DNA of 64,000 nucleotides from Chitinophaga sp. SYP-B3965 (GTDB lineage Bacteria; Bacteroidota; Bacteroidia; Chitinophagales; Chitinophagaceae): the NCBI RefSeq assembly GCF_009647655.1, contig NZ_WJFD01000001.1:2356001-2420000 (forward strand), read 5' to 3'. A model generated the notes under the pieces. That model ran no database searches and had not been told where the DNA came from. It was given only the letters and a program-made list of their open reading frames with translations. The position numbers were made by a program, and so were the translations under genes. Below, piece by piece: positions 36,504 through 46,897 of this stretch. Every line of letters begins with the position of its first letter. Position 1 is the first letter of the stretch.

Positions 36504-37052
36504 TCAATTAACCCCATATTCAATTCCAGCTTTTCTGAAAAGATCTTTGAGCATGTCCAGTTTTTGATCGCACATTTGCCCTAATGATATCTTTTCATTA
36601 CTCTCTCTTGTTTGGAGGCATTCAAAACATATCTCTATAAATGCCAATGGCTTCCCGGCATTATCATAGAATAATATAGCATTTCGCGGATCATAACATG
36701 AACGTGTTTTCTGGCTATGTACCCGCCCTCTGAATCCATAATTATATAAAACATCCGTCAATTTATCAATCTGCAGGCGTGTTAGTGATTTGATCTCTTT
36801 TGCAGGTGAATAAACATTGGTATCTATAGTTTCTGTCAAAGGAACCATATCACTAAAGGCGAATTCATCCTTATCGGTAATTTCCACCAGGCCGTCAAAG
36901 GAAACGAATTGGATCTGGCCGGCCAGATTGAATGGATAGTTTTTCACTCTTGTTGCAAGAGAATGATTTGTTCTTTTGACGCAGTCATTATTTTGTCCAT
37001 AAAGGAACTGTGCCAGGAAAAGCATAGGGATATACATTAAGTGTTTCGCCAT
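36504..37052 (-). CDS. Secreted protein of unknown function
   Basis: 182 residues from the ATG at 37052 (a GTG start at 37076 is possible but gives a poorer signal peptide). The signal peptide is MAKHLMYIPMLFLAQFLYGQ. The mature protein has paired cysteines (SCYDPRNA and CFECLQ) and ends in a charged helix. No family is recognised. It is convergent with the hydrolase gene (10 bp between stops) and divergent from the SusC gene. Confidence 0.7.
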   Translation of the reverse strand: MAKHLMYIPMLFLAQFLYGQNNDCVKRTNHSLATRVKNYPFNLAGQIQFVSFDGLVEITDKDEFAFSDMVPLTETIDTNVYSPAKEIKSLTRLQIDKLTDVLYNYGFRGRVHSQKTRSCYDPRNAILFYDNAGKPLAFIEICFECLQTRESNEKISLGQMCDQKLDMLKDLFRKAGIEYGVN

Positions 37053-37325
37053 CGGATGAAAATAGGGAAAAAACACAATATAACAGATACTGCTATGAAT
37101 TCCCCGGTTAGATTATGAATATGTTAATTGCATCCCTCACACATAAACTTCTGTTAAAATTTTTCCATTTTTGCCTTGCTAACTAAATCGAGGTAACATC
37201 ACTATAACGGCTGGAAAACGTCTACCAGCACGTTGTTCTGCTATGCGCCCCTTTCTCATAAAACCATGTGCTTTTAAACTCTGTTTCGTCGCTTATCATC
37301 ACTGCTATAATCTAAATCGAACTCT

Positions 37326-40300
37326 ATGCATTTCGTAAAAAAAAGGCTGAACCTGACATGGTGCGTGCCTCAAAAAACATTGGCTTGCGTTGCGTTGCTC
37401 CTTCTGGGAAGTGAAGCAGGTGCTGCTTCTCCGGCGCCGCATTCGTATGCCGTGGTATCCCAAACCGCCCGGCGTATTACAGGCAGGGTGCTCAGCGATA
37501 CCGGCGAAGGTTTACCCGGCGTGAGCATTGTGATCAAAGGTACCACCACTGGTACGCTCACTGATGCCAACGGTAATTACGCGCTGAATATCCCGGATGA
37601 AAATACGATCCTGGTGTTTTCCTATATCGGTTTCCTCAGCCAGGAGATCAAACCCGGCAAGGACGGCACGCTCAATGTGCAACTCGTGGCGGACGCAAAA
37701 TCGCTCAACGCTGTAGTGGTAGTAGGTTATGGTACACAGAAGAAAGTGAACCTCACAGGAGCAGTAGATCAGGTTGGCCCTGATGTATTTCAGAACCGCC
37801 CGATACCCAATCTGGCCCAGGGTCTTGTAGGCGCAGTGCCTAACCTGAACCTGAAAATGCTGGACGGAAAACCTACACAATCACCTTCGTTTAACATCCG
37901 CGGAACTACTTCGATCGGACAAGGTGGTAGTGCACTGGTGTTGATAGACGGTGTGGAAGGTGATCCCCGCGTACTCAACCCTAACGACATTGAAAGCATT
38001 TCCGTTTTGAAAGATGCTGCGTCTGCATCCATCTATGGTGCACGCGCAGCATTCGGCGTAGTGCTCATCACTACCAAAGTAGCGAAAGCAGGGAAAACAA
38101 ATATTTCCTATTCCGCCAATTATGCTATCAAATCGCCGACTGAAACACCGGACAATATCACAGACTCCTACCCCTGGGCCAAAGCATTCAGTGATGCCTG
38201 GGCCAGATGGAACGACAACGGCAGTTTGCCTACGGCCATCAATAAAACTATCACCTTTTCTCCCACGTATCTGGCGGAGATCAAAAGAAGATGGGAAGAT
38301 CCCTCCCTGCCGAGAATAGAGGTGAGCCCTGGCGGTGAATATCAATACTATTATAGTACTGACTGGTACAATGAATTGTATAAAAAGAATTTCGGTGCAC
38401 AGGATCACAACCTGTCTGTTTCCGGCGGAAGTGAAAAGGCTACTTTTTACCTGAGTGGCAGATTCAATGGCCAGGATGGTTTATTCCGCTACAATAGCGA
38501 CAATTACAACATGTATAACCTGCGGGCGAAAAGCAGCATGCAGGTAACTTCCTGGTTGCAGATCGATAACAACACGGAGTATTCCGTGCAAAAATATCAC
38601 CAGCCGCTGAACGTTGGTGAGGGTAGCGGTATATACCGTAATATTGCGGACGAAGGCCATCCCCTGGCACCGTTACTCAATCCGGACGGCACACTGTCAT
38701 TTTCAGCAGCCTATACCGTAGGCGATTATTACATCGGCCGGAACAATGTTGATAATACACAGCGTTTCCTTAAAAACAAGACCGGCGCCTGGGCGCACTT
38801 CCTGGATGATAAGCTAAACGTGCGCGCGGACTTCACCTTCTCGAGCAACGACATCGCCTCTCAGCAGAACCGCATACAGGTGCCTTATAGCCGCACAAGA
38901 GGTGTGATCGGTTATACCGGCGGCAATACGAACGATCTGCAGGAGCGGAAAAGAACTACCAACTACTACGCCACCAATGTTTACGCGGATTATACACAGC
39001 AATTCCGTGGTGGTCATAACTTTACTTTCCTGGCCGGTTTCAACTACGAACAATCACTTTACAAAAATCTGACGGTACAAAGGAACGGTGTTGTTTACGG
39101 CGCTGCAGACGATATCAGCCTGGCGCTCGGCCAGAGCATCGTCACTACTGGTGGTTACAATAAATGGGCCATCGCAGGTGGGTTCTACCGTATCAACTAC
39201 AACTTCCGCGAACGTTACCTGCTGGAAGTGAACGGACGTTACGATGGTTCTTCCAAGTTCCCCGGAAATGAACAATGGGCGTTCTTCCCTTCGGTATCCG
39301 CCGGTTGGAGAGTGTCTGAAGAACCGTTCTGGTCAGTGAGTCCTAAGGTATTGTCCAATGTTAAATTACGTGGCTCCTTAGGTTCATTGGGTAATGGCAG
39401 CATCGACCCTTACTCCTTTAGCGAAAAATTTGTCATTCAACAATCCGGCCGTATCATCAACGGTGTTAGGCCGCAATACACCAGCCAACCGGGCGTGGTG
39501 CCAGACGGGCTGACCTGGGAAACATCCACTACCGGCAACCTGGGCCTCGACTTCTCCATGCTGAACAATCGCCTCACATTTGTAGGTGATGTTTACAGGC
39601 GCTGGACGAAGGACATGTTCACGTTTGCCCCCAAGGTACCGGAAGTATTTGGTACCAATGTACCGAAAGGGAACTATGCCGACCTCGAAACTACGGGCTG
39701 GGAACTGTCTCTTAACTGGGCCGACCAGTTTGTGATGGCATCTAAACCCTTCAGGTATGGTGTACGGTTCACTTTAGCCGATTCACGGGCAATTATTACC
39801 AAATATATCGGCAATAATGATAAGGAACTGAGTGACTACTATGTAGGACAGCGTATAGGTGAGATCTGGGGATACCAGGTAGAAGGGTTATTCAGATCAA
39901 CTGATGAAATTACCAGATCACCTTCACAGGCCAATATTCCCAGCACCAATACCCGTAAAACCTACGTAGGTGATCTCAAGTTCAGAAACCTGGATAAAGA
40001 CGAAACAATGATCTACCAGGGCCTGAACCGCGTGGGCAACTCAGGTGATAAAACTATTATCGGCAACTCTGAGCCGCGTTATACTTATGGACTGAACCTT
40101 TCAGGCGACTGGAACGGGATCTTCATTTCTACTTTCTTCCAGGGAGTAATGAAACAGGATTGGTACCCTTCTTCAGAAGCACGTTTCTGGGGAATGTACA
40201 ACCGCCCTTATAATGCATACCCCCGCTGGCAGGAGAATAATATGTTCCGCGAAGAGCTGGGTAATTTCGATGCATACCTGCCCCGTCTTGTGGGTTATAT

Positions 40301-40619
40301 AGCCCAGGGAACAGGCCGTGCATTACAGGTAGCCAACGACCGTTATCTGCAAAATGCGGCCTATATCAGGCTGAGGAATATACAGATCGGTTATACACTC
40401 CCGCAACGCCTCGTATCTAAAATACATGCCCGCGACCTGAAGGTGTATGTATCCGGAGAAAACCTCTGGACCTGGAGCCCTATGTACAAATGGACACGCG
40501 ATACGGATGTGACCAATATTTACGGCTCAGACCGCGATCTGGGCGGTGGCACCAGCGGCGATGGTTATAACTATCCCATGCTGAAATCGGTATCAATTGG
40601 TTTGACCCTTAATTTTTAA
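37326..40619 (+). CDS. SusC/RagA-family TonB-dependent transporter, no STN domain
   Basis: A 1097-residue transporter. After a signal region (to about residue 45) it goes directly to a carboxypeptidase-regulatory-like domain (ITGRVLSDTGEGLPGVSIV), then the plug (GYGTQKKVNLTGAVDQVG; VLKDAASASIYGARAAFGV) and the barrel, ending LNF. There is no STN domain and no sigma/FecR gene nearby, so this pair must be controlled by something outside the window or act constitutively. The 249-bp upstream region shows no exact promoter match. It is followed by susD after 3 bp. Confidence 0.93.
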   Translation: MHFVKKRLNLTWCVPQKTLACVALLLLGSEAGAASPAPHSYAVVSQTARRITGRVLSDTGEGLPGVSIVIKGTTTGTLTDANGNYALNIPDENTILVFSYIGFLSQEIKPGKDGTLNVQLVADAKSLNAVVVVGYGTQKKVNLTGAVDQVGPDVFQNRPIPNLAQGLVGAVPNLNLKMLDGKPTQSPSFNIRGTTSIGQGGSALVLIDGVEGDPRVLNPNDIESISVLKDAASASIYGARAAFGVVLITTKVAKAGKTNISYSANYAIKSPTETPDNITDSYPWAKAFSDAWARWNDNGSLPTAINKTITFSPTYLAEIKRRWEDPSLPRIEVSPGGEYQYYYSTDWYNELYKKNFGAQDHNLSVSGGSEKATFYLSGRFNGQDGLFRYNSDNYNMYNLRAKSSMQVTSWLQIDNNTEYSVQKYHQPLNVGEGSGIYRNIADEGHPLAPLLNPDGTLSFSAAYTVGDYYIGRNNVDNTQRFLKNKTGAWAHFLDDKLNVRADFTFSSNDIASQQNRIQVPYSRTRGVIGYTGGNTNDLQERKRTTNYYATNVYADYTQQFRGGHNFTFLAGFNYEQSLYKNLTVQRNGVVYGAADDISLALGQSIVTTGGYNKWAIAGGFYRINYNFRERYLLEVNGRYDGSSKFPGNEQWAFFPSVSAGWRVSEEPFWSVSPKVLSNVKLRGSLGSLGNGSIDPYSFSEKFVIQQSGRIINGVRPQYTSQPGVVPDGLTWETSTTGNLGLDFSMLNNRLTFVGDVYRRWTKDMFTFAPKVPEVFGTNVPKGNYADLETTGWELSLNWADQFVMASKPFRYGVRFTLADSRAIITKYIGNNDKELSDYYVGQRIGEIWGYQVEGLFRSTDEITRSPSQANIPSTNTRKTYVGDLKFRNLDKDETMIYQGLNRVGNSGDKTIIGNSEPRYTYGLNLSGDWNGIFISTFFQGVMKQDWYPSSEARFWGMYNRPYNAYPRWQENNMFREELGNFDAYLPRLVGYIAQGTGRALQVANDRYLQNAAYIRLRNIQIGYTLPQRLVSKIHARDLKVYVSGENLWTWSPMYKWTRDTDVTNIYGSDRDLGGGTSGDGYNYPMLKSVSIGLTLNF

Positions 40620-40622
40620 ATC

Positions 40623-42377
40623 ATGAAGACATTCAACTATATACTTGTGTTGGTGATGTTATTATCAGCCAGCTCCTGTGATCTGAACGAGGTACCGGTA
40701 GACACCGGGACAAATGAAGCCATATTCGGATCGGAAAGCGGCATGGAATTATATGCCAACTCATTCTATGACCTGCTTCCGGGCACGGATGTAGGCGTAT
40801 TCCAGGATGACGACAATTCAGACCTGGTAGCCCGGAACGGGGTGGATAACTACCTGGCACCAAACGCCCTCTCTCCTATCACCAGCTCCGGCTGGACCTG
40901 GACGGGCCTGCGCAACATCAATTACTTCATTGAAAACGCGGAAAAGAGCACGGTGCCCACCAAAACACATTTCATTGGTGTAGCGCGCTTTTTCCGTGCC
41001 CTGTTTTATTTCGATAAAGTAAAAAGATTCGGTGATGTGCCATGGATTGAAAAACCAATCGACATTATGGACACAACGCAGCTGAATGCACCGCGTGACA
41101 GCCGATTTGATGTGATGGACAAAGTGCTGGCGGACCTGAACTATGCCATCGAGAACATTACGCTGGCTAACGATGCGAGCCGTACACTCATCACTAAAAA
41201 TGTAGCCCGTGCTTACAAAACACGGATCTGCCTGTTCGAAGCATCGTTCCGCAAATATCATAAGAACGACGCTACAGCCAATACCTGGTATGGGGAGGTG
41301 GTTAAAGAAGCGAACGCTATCACAGGCTTTACCCTACATGCAGGAGCCGCAGCGGATAGAGGATACAGAGAGTTGTTCATTGCGAAATCCCCATACACGG
41401 ACGAGACCATCCTTTCCGTAGCGCTGAGCAGCAATCTCCAGGTTTTCAGTTCAGCCAACCGCCGGTTCATCAGTCCTACGTATGGTAACCGCCCCAGCCT
41501 CACACGCCGTTTTGTGAACACCTACCTCAACCTGGATGGTACTCCATTCACCAGCAAGGCAGGATATGCCACAACACCTTTCGTGGATGAAGTGAAAGAC
41601 CGTGATCTCCGGCTCAAACAAACTATCCGCCTGGGAGATTACCGCAGAACAGAAAACGGCACCCCCGTTATTGCTCCGCCAAATTTTAGCCAGACCTATA
41701 CAGGTTATCAGCCGATCAAATGGTGCTATGACGAACGTTTCCCTTTCGATGATGAAAGCCGTAACGACAATGCTCATATTGTGATGCGCTGGGCAGAAGT
41801 GTTGCTCAACAAAGCAGAAGCACTCGCGGAACTGAACACCATAACAGCTGCAGACTGGACTGCCACCATAGGTGCACTGCGTAAAAGAGCGGGCATCACA
41901 GGCGCCACACTTACTACATTACCTACAGTGGCGGATCCTTACATGCTCACGTTCTTTGCCAATAAATTTACAAATCCCGTATTGCTGGAAGTGCTTCGTG
42001 AAAGAGGTGTGGAGCTGATCTTTGAAGGCCTCCGTCCTGACGATCTGAGACGCTGGAAACTTGGCGATCTGTTCGCGAGCGCTCCTATGAACGGGATGTA
42101 TGTTCCTGCGTTGGGTGAGTACGATCTGAATGCGGATGGTATCAAAGACGTATGTTTCTACCAGGGCACCAAGCCGCCTTCCACTACGCCCACTATCGCA
42201 TTTGTAGATGTAAGCCCCTCCACTGCAGTGGGACGGTTGCAACTATCTAATGGTACTTCCGGTGAAGTGATGTGGAATCCTGGTGCACGTCAATGGACCG
42301 AAGCTAAATATTTGTATCCTATTCCGCAGGCCGTGCGGGACAGGAATCCGGCGCTGGGGCAGAATCCGCTCTGGTAA
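40623..42377 (+). CDS. SusD/RagB-family nutrient-binding lipoprotein
   Basis: A 584-residue lipoprotein (lipobox SASSC near residue 19). SusD motifs include RFFRALFYFDKVKRFGDVPWI around residue 125, RWAEVLLNKAEALAELN around residue 385, and the C-terminal ERGVELIFEGLRPDDLRRWKLG signature. It pairs with the preceding SusC. A strong terminator hairpin begins 17 bp after the stop codon. Confidence 0.93.
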   Translation: MKTFNYILVLVMLLSASSCDLNEVPVDTGTNEAIFGSESGMELYANSFYDLLPGTDVGVFQDDDNSDLVARNGVDNYLAPNALSPITSSGWTWTGLRNINYFIENAEKSTVPTKTHFIGVARFFRALFYFDKVKRFGDVPWIEKPIDIMDTTQLNAPRDSRFDVMDKVLADLNYAIENITLANDASRTLITKNVARAYKTRICLFEASFRKYHKNDATANTWYGEVVKEANAITGFTLHAGAAADRGYRELFIAKSPYTDETILSVALSSNLQVFSSANRRFISPTYGNRPSLTRRFVNTYLNLDGTPFTSKAGYATTPFVDEVKDRDLRLKQTIRLGDYRRTENGTPVIAPPNFSQTYTGYQPIKWCYDERFPFDDESRNDNAHIVMRWAEVLLNKAEALAELNTITAADWTATIGALRKRAGITGATLTTLPTVADPYMLTFFANKFTNPVLLEVLRERGVELIFEGLRPDDLRRWKLGDLFASAPMNGMYVPALGEYDLNADGIKDVCFYQGTKPPSTTPTIAFVDVSPSTAVGRLQLSNGTSGEVMWNPGARQWTEAKYLYPIPQAVRDRNPALGQNPLW

Positions 42378-42394
42378 TAGATTACTGTAATAGT

Positions 42395-42435
42395 AAAAAG
42401 AGCGCTACTGTAAACACAGTAGCGCTCTTTTTTTT
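42395..42435 (+). terminator. Strong hairpin terminator between susD and the GH65-like gene
   Basis: AGAGCGCTACTG / CAGTAGCGCTCT stem with a TAAACA loop, preceded by an A run and followed by eight or nine T residues. It lies only 25 bp before the next ATG, so expression of that gene depends on read-through or on a promoter overlapping the hairpin. Confidence 0.92.
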
Positions 42436-42460
42436 GCAGCATTATTCTTATATTTCTAGT

Positions 42461-44536
42461 ATGTGTAATAAAAAACTGTTTATGTTTTTCATAGTTGCTC
42501 TTAGTTGTAAAGCCTACAGCCAGCAACTCAGTACAGGAACAATCAATAGAAAAACAGTTGTTCAGCGGCATAACTTTCACATTACGGACCCTAAAGAACC
42601 AGGCCCTACACAGGTGGGTAACGGAAACTTTGCCTATGGGTTTGATATAACCGGCATGCAAACTTTCAATGATCAGTTTACAACGATGTCTCATTGGAGC
42701 TGGCATAGCACACCTCCTCCTAATGGCGTTTTTATAAAAACAGAGAGGGATACACACGGCAGAATGATTCCCTATGAGTTACCCGATCCCAAGCAAAAGG
42801 CATTATCAGAATGGCTTGCAGGTAATCCGCATCGCTTTAATCTTGGCCGGATAGGCCTATGGTTAAAAAACGAAGATGGCACTATTGTAACACTTCATGA
42901 TATACAACATGCCGATCAGTATTTTGATCTTTGGACTGCCACTGCGGTCAGTACTTTTGAGGTGCAGGGCCAGCCAGTGAAAGTAACAACGGTAGCAGAT
43001 CCTGATAAGGATATTGTAGCATTTAAAATAACATCCCCTTTGATTGCCGCTAAAAGGCTGGGCGTGTTCATTGAGTTCCCTTACGCCAATCTCAATGCCT
43101 TCAGCAACGGGTCTGATTATAGTAAACCGCAATTACATCAAACTGTACTGGTTAACGAAGCCACTTTCCAACGTACGATGGACAGCATGCGATATGAAGT
43201 TAAAGTGCGTTGGAGTAAGGATAATAAAATAGAAGAAGAAATGCCGCATCGTTACAGGCTGCTTCCTTCTGGTGGAAATGAGGTTGAATATGTTTTTGAT
43301 TTCAATTCAGACGAAACTCCCTCCTTTGCTGAAATAAAGGCCCGTTCCACGACATACTGGGAAAGCTTCTGGAATAGTGGCGGCTTTATTGATCTTTCTG
43401 AAAGCAAAGATCCCAGGTGGAAGGAACTGGAAAGGCGTATTGTGCTATCCCAATACACCATGAAAATAAATGCCTCAGGCAATTATCCGCCGCAGGAAAC
43501 AGGATTAGTGAATAACAGCTGGTACGGCCGCTTTCACTATGAAATGATCTTATGGCACAATGCTCACTACGCACTCTGGGACAGGTGGCCGCTGTTGAAT
43601 AACAGTCTCCATGTGTATGAAGATAATTTACAAGGTGCAAAGAACAGGGCGGCATCCCAAGGATATGATGGTGCGCGTTATCCAAAATGCACAGGCCCCG
43701 ATGGAAGAGAATGGCCGCACCCCATTCATGCTTACCTGGTATGGCAGCAACCACATCCGGTCTTCTTTGCAGATCTCGATTATCGCGCGCATCCTACAAA
43801 AGCTACGCTGGAAAAGTGGCTGGCTATAACGGAAGCATCGGCTGATTTTCTGGCCTCTTATGCTTACTATGATTCACTACGGAAAGAATATGTGTTAGGC
43901 ACTCCCATTTCTGCTGTATCAGAGAACAATGATTACTACAAAGATCAGAATCCTGCTTTTGAACTGGGGTATTGGCGATATGCACTTAGAACAGCTCAGT
44001 TATTCAGAGAGAAAGCAGGGCTTCCTGCCAAGCCGTTATGGAACAAAGTTTACCAGCAGCTCTCCCCTATCCCTTTAAAAGATGGTACCTACGAGCAATG
44101 GGAGAACATTAACCAGATGTGGACCCTCTTCAATTATGAACATCCGGCGTTAGTGGGCATTTATGGTTTATTACCAGGTGATGGAGTGGATACAACCATC
44201 ATGAAAACAACTTTCAAAAAAGTACTGGCAAGCTGGAGATTTGATACCGGCTGGGGCTGGGACTTTCCGATGGTAGCCATGACCGCCGCCCGGCTTGGAT
44301 CAGCTGATGAAGCGATCAATATGTTATTACATCCTTCGCCCAAAAACAATTACGATAAACATGGTTTTGTAGGTGGAGGGAATCCATATCCTTATTTCCC
44401 CACGAACGGTGGGCTGCTGTATGCCATTGCCCTGATGGCGGCAGGCTGGGATGGAGACAACAATATACCAACGCCTGGTTTTCCCAAAGATGGTTCCTGG
44501 GTGGTTAAATGGGAAGGCTTAAAAAAAGCACTTTAA
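42461..44536 (+). CDS. Exported six-hairpin glycosidase, GH65-like
   Basis: 691 residues from the ATG at 42461 (an upstream TTG at 42434 lies inside the terminator T run and is unlikely). It has an N-terminal signal sequence (LFMFFIVALSCKAYSQ), a beta-sandwich to about residue 290, then an (alpha/alpha)6 barrel. Residues about 347-415 (WYGRFHYEMILWHNAHYALW; NLQGAKNRAASQGYDGARYP; DGREWP) resemble the active-site region of clan GH-L enzymes such as GH65. It could act on an alpha-linked disaccharide imported or trimmed by the preceding SusC/SusD pair. The exact family and the catalytic acid need a profile search. Confidence 0.6.
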   Translation: MCNKKLFMFFIVALSCKAYSQQLSTGTINRKTVVQRHNFHITDPKEPGPTQVGNGNFAYGFDITGMQTFNDQFTTMSHWSWHSTPPPNGVFIKTERDTHGRMIPYELPDPKQKALSEWLAGNPHRFNLGRIGLWLKNEDGTIVTLHDIQHADQYFDLWTATAVSTFEVQGQPVKVTTVADPDKDIVAFKITSPLIAAKRLGVFIEFPYANLNAFSNGSDYSKPQLHQTVLVNEATFQRTMDSMRYEVKVRWSKDNKIEEEMPHRYRLLPSGGNEVEYVFDFNSDETPSFAEIKARSTTYWESFWNSGGFIDLSESKDPRWKELERRIVLSQYTMKINASGNYPPQETGLVNNSWYGRFHYEMILWHNAHYALWDRWPLLNNSLHVYEDNLQGAKNRAASQGYDGARYPKCTGPDGREWPHPIHAYLVWQQPHPVFFADLDYRAHPTKATLEKWLAITEASADFLASYAYYDSLRKEYVLGTPISAVSENNDYYKDQNPAFELGYWRYALRTAQLFREKAGLPAKPLWNKVYQQLSPIPLKDGTYEQWENINQMWTLFNYEHPALVGIYGLLPGDGVDTTIMKTTFKKVLASWRFDTGWGWDFPMVAMTAARLGSADEAINMLLHPSPKNNYDKHGFVGGGNPYPYFPTNGGLLYAIALMAAGWDGDNNIPTPGFPKDGSWVVKWEGLKKAL

Positions 44537-44584
44537 CCTTCACCTCCCCAAATCAATAAATTTGTTGTACTTTCACGCCGCAAT

Positions 44585-44775
44585 TGGTTTTTAACATAGG
44601 TTTCACAATGTTAAAATTAATAGGGAATCAGGTGTAAATCCTGAGCAGACCCGCTACTGTAAGTTCTATTGCAAACACATTTGACATTCTCTTGCCACTG
44701 TTTTTAGTGAAATAAAAATGGGAAGGCCGTCAAAAAAGTGAGAACAAGCCAGGAGACCTGCCAAACGCACATACA
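44585..44775 (+). ncRNA. Cobalamin (adenosylcobalamin-class) riboswitch
   Basis: The conserved elements appear in order: TAGGGAATCAGGTGTAAATC (about 44621-44640), CTGAGCAGACCCGCTACTGT, GCCACTG (44694-44700), GGGAAGGCC (about 44720-44728), and the B12 box GCCAGGAGACCTGCC at 44748-44762. It sits 113-300 bp upstream of the BtuB gene. No T-tract terminator follows, so control is probably translational. High B12 should shut off the operon down to the terminator at 53436. Confidence 0.95.
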
Positions 44776-44887
44776 TTTTAAAGCTTTCGAGGATGGGGCT
44801 TTGAATACAACTTGCACTGAAATTTTCAGCGTCTATTTGTCTTCGTATGTCATCCGGTATTTATCGGTGGGAATTAATTATTAGTAT

Positions 44888-46897
44888 ATGTCAAACGCAT
44901 TAAAAACGTTGCTGATAACGTTTTTGGCATTTATTGGCACGGACCTGCATGCCCAGCATACACGTGTGGATACTTTGCGGGGTGTTACTATTTATACATC
45001 AGGTTATAAAGAAGTGATCCCCTCACAAAAGCTCTCCGGTGAAAACTTAAAGAGTTTAAACAGCTTTTCTGTAGCAGATGCCATACGGTATTTTGCAGGT
45101 GTACAGGTAAAGGATTACGGCGGTATAGGAGGTTTAAAAACCGTAGATATGCGTAGTATGGGCACCAACCATATGGGCGTATTTTACGATGGCATTCAGT
45201 TGGGTAATGCACAGAACGGGCAGATAGACCTTGGGAAATTTTCCATGGATAACATTGAATCCATCTCTGTTTACAATGGTCAGAAAAGTGAGATCTTTCA
45301 ACCTGCCAGGGATTATGGTTCATCCGGCACTATTTACCTGCGGAGCCGTAAGCCGGTGTTTGATTCTTCTAAAACAACAAACTTTAAAGGTGTTTTTAAA
45401 ACGGGCTCGTTTGATTTAATAAACCCCTCACTCCTGCTGGAGCAAAAGCTCACAGAGAACGTGCATTATTCCTTCAGCAGCGAATATGTAAAATCTTCCG
45501 GTCGTTATCCATTCCGTTATAAGAGGGTATTTCACGGTTCTAAAGACATTGCCTGGGATACAACGGCTATGCGGCAAAATGGAGATATAAATGGACTGAG
45601 GCTTGAAAGCGGGTTATATGGAAATATAGATCGGGGGTTCTGGAATGCCAAGGCTTACTTCTACAATTCAGAAAGAGGTATACCAGGTGCCATCGTTAAT
45701 AACGTCTGGAAGCGCGCGCAAAGGCAGTGGGACAGGAACTTTTTCCTGCAGGGTTCTTTTCAGAAAAATGTTGTCAAAGGTTACGATCTCCAGGTAAATG
45801 CGAAGTATGCCAACGATTACATGCGCTACCTGAACCCTGATACTACTTTGTTGTATATCGATAACAATTTTCAGCAGCAGGAATGGTATGCTTCTGTGGC
45901 CAACAAGTATAGCCTGTCCGATAAAATTGATATCAATCTGTCTACAGACTTCCAGTATAATACGCTTAACTCTAATCTGGATGGTTTTGTATTTCCGAAA
46001 AGGTTTACTTCCCTGGTAGCATTAGCCGGAGCGGCAGACTTCGGAAAGGTAAAAATGCAGGCAAGTGTTTTGGGCACGTTTGTAGATGAACGTGCTGCCG
46101 TTAAAGCGCCTTCCAAAAATGAAGTGACCCCGGCGTTTTTCATCTCTTATAAACCCTTTTCCAAAACGGATCTTAACATCAGGGCCTTCTATAAGAACAT
46201 TTTCCGGATGCCTACTTTTAATGACCTGTATTATACAGACATTGGTAATATCAACCTGGAGCCGGAATACACCCACCAATACAACCTCGGGTTTGCATAT
46301 CATAAAAGTTTTTCAGGCTCGGTTCTGAGTGAGTGGCAGTTACAATCAGATTTTTATTTCAACCAGGTTACCAATAAAATAGTAGCTGTTCCTAAAGGCA
46401 GTGGTATGTACCGCTGGATGATGATGAATATCGGGGATGTGGAGATAAGAGGGATGGAAATTGTATCCGATCAGACCTTCTCTTTACCAGCTGGTGTTTT
46501 ACTGAATCTAAGGGCTTCTTACACTTACCAGAAAGCACAGGATTATACAAAGCGCAAAAATCCTGAACTGCAAAAGATCACCTACGGAGGGCAGATCCCT
46601 TACATCCCCTGGCATAGCGGTTCGCTTATCTCAAGTATACAGTACAGATCCTGGCGGCTCAACTATAGCTATGTATATGTAGGTGAGCGTTATCATAATT
46701 CAGCCAATATACCGGAGAATTATGAACAGCCCTGGTACACCAGCGATCTCTCCGCCTCAAAGAACTTTCAATTGAAAAGATACCGCTTCAGGGTTTCCGG
46801 AGAGCTGAATAATGTTTTCAACCAGGATTATGAAGTGGTGATGAACTACCCCATGCCGAAACGAAATTATAAGATCATTTTATCTGTTGAACTATGA
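44888..46897 (+). CDS. btuB: TonB-dependent vitamin B12 receptor
   Basis: A 669-residue outer-membrane receptor, without STN or carboxypeptidase-like extension, as in BtuB. The signal peptide ends near DLHAQ (residue 23). The plug runs from about residue 30 to 150 (LNSFSVADAIRYFAGVQVKD; MRSMGTNHMGVFYDGIQLGN). The barrel ends in SVEL. The cobalamin riboswitch immediately upstream and the BtuG-like gene overlapping its stop (ATGA at 46894) assign it to cobalamin import. Residues forming the B12 site cannot be named from this sequence alone. Confidence 0.92.
   Translation: MSNALKTLLITFLAFIGTDLHAQHTRVDTLRGVTIYTSGYKEVIPSQKLSGENLKSLNSFSVADAIRYFAGVQVKDYGGIGGLKTVDMRSMGTNHMGVFYDGIQLGNAQNGQIDLGKFSMDNIESISVYNGQKSEIFQPARDYGSSGTIYLRSRKPVFDSSKTTNFKGVFKTGSFDLINPSLLLEQKLTENVHYSFSSEYVKSSGRYPFRYKRVFHGSKDIAWDTTAMRQNGDINGLRLESGLYGNIDRGFWNAKAYFYNSERGIPGAIVNNVWKRAQRQWDRNFFLQGSFQKNVVKGYDLQVNAKYANDYMRYLNPDTTLLYIDNNFQQQEWYASVANKYSLSDKIDINLSTDFQYNTLNSNLDGFVFPKRFTSLVALAGAADFGKVKMQASVLGTFVDERAAVKAPSKNEVTPAFFISYKPFSKTDLNIRAFYKNIFRMPTFNDLYYTDIGNINLEPEYTHQYNLGFAYHKSFSGSVLSEWQLQSDFYFNQVTNKIVAVPKGSGMYRWMMMNIGDVEIRGMEIVSDQTFSLPAGVLLNLRASYTYQKAQDYTKRKNPELQKITYGGQIPYIPWHSGSLISSIQYRSWRLNYSYVYVGERYHNSANIPENYEQPWYTSDLSASKNFQLKRYRFRVSGELNNVFNQDYEVVMNYPMPKRNYKIILSVEL

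Noticed and set aside
44560-44580. TTTGTTGTACTTTCACG as the promoter of the B12 operon
   Set aside because: The -7 box would be TACTTTCA, two mismatches at the conserved TTTG, and no -33 element lies at 17-23 bp. The position is right but the match is too weak to annotate.
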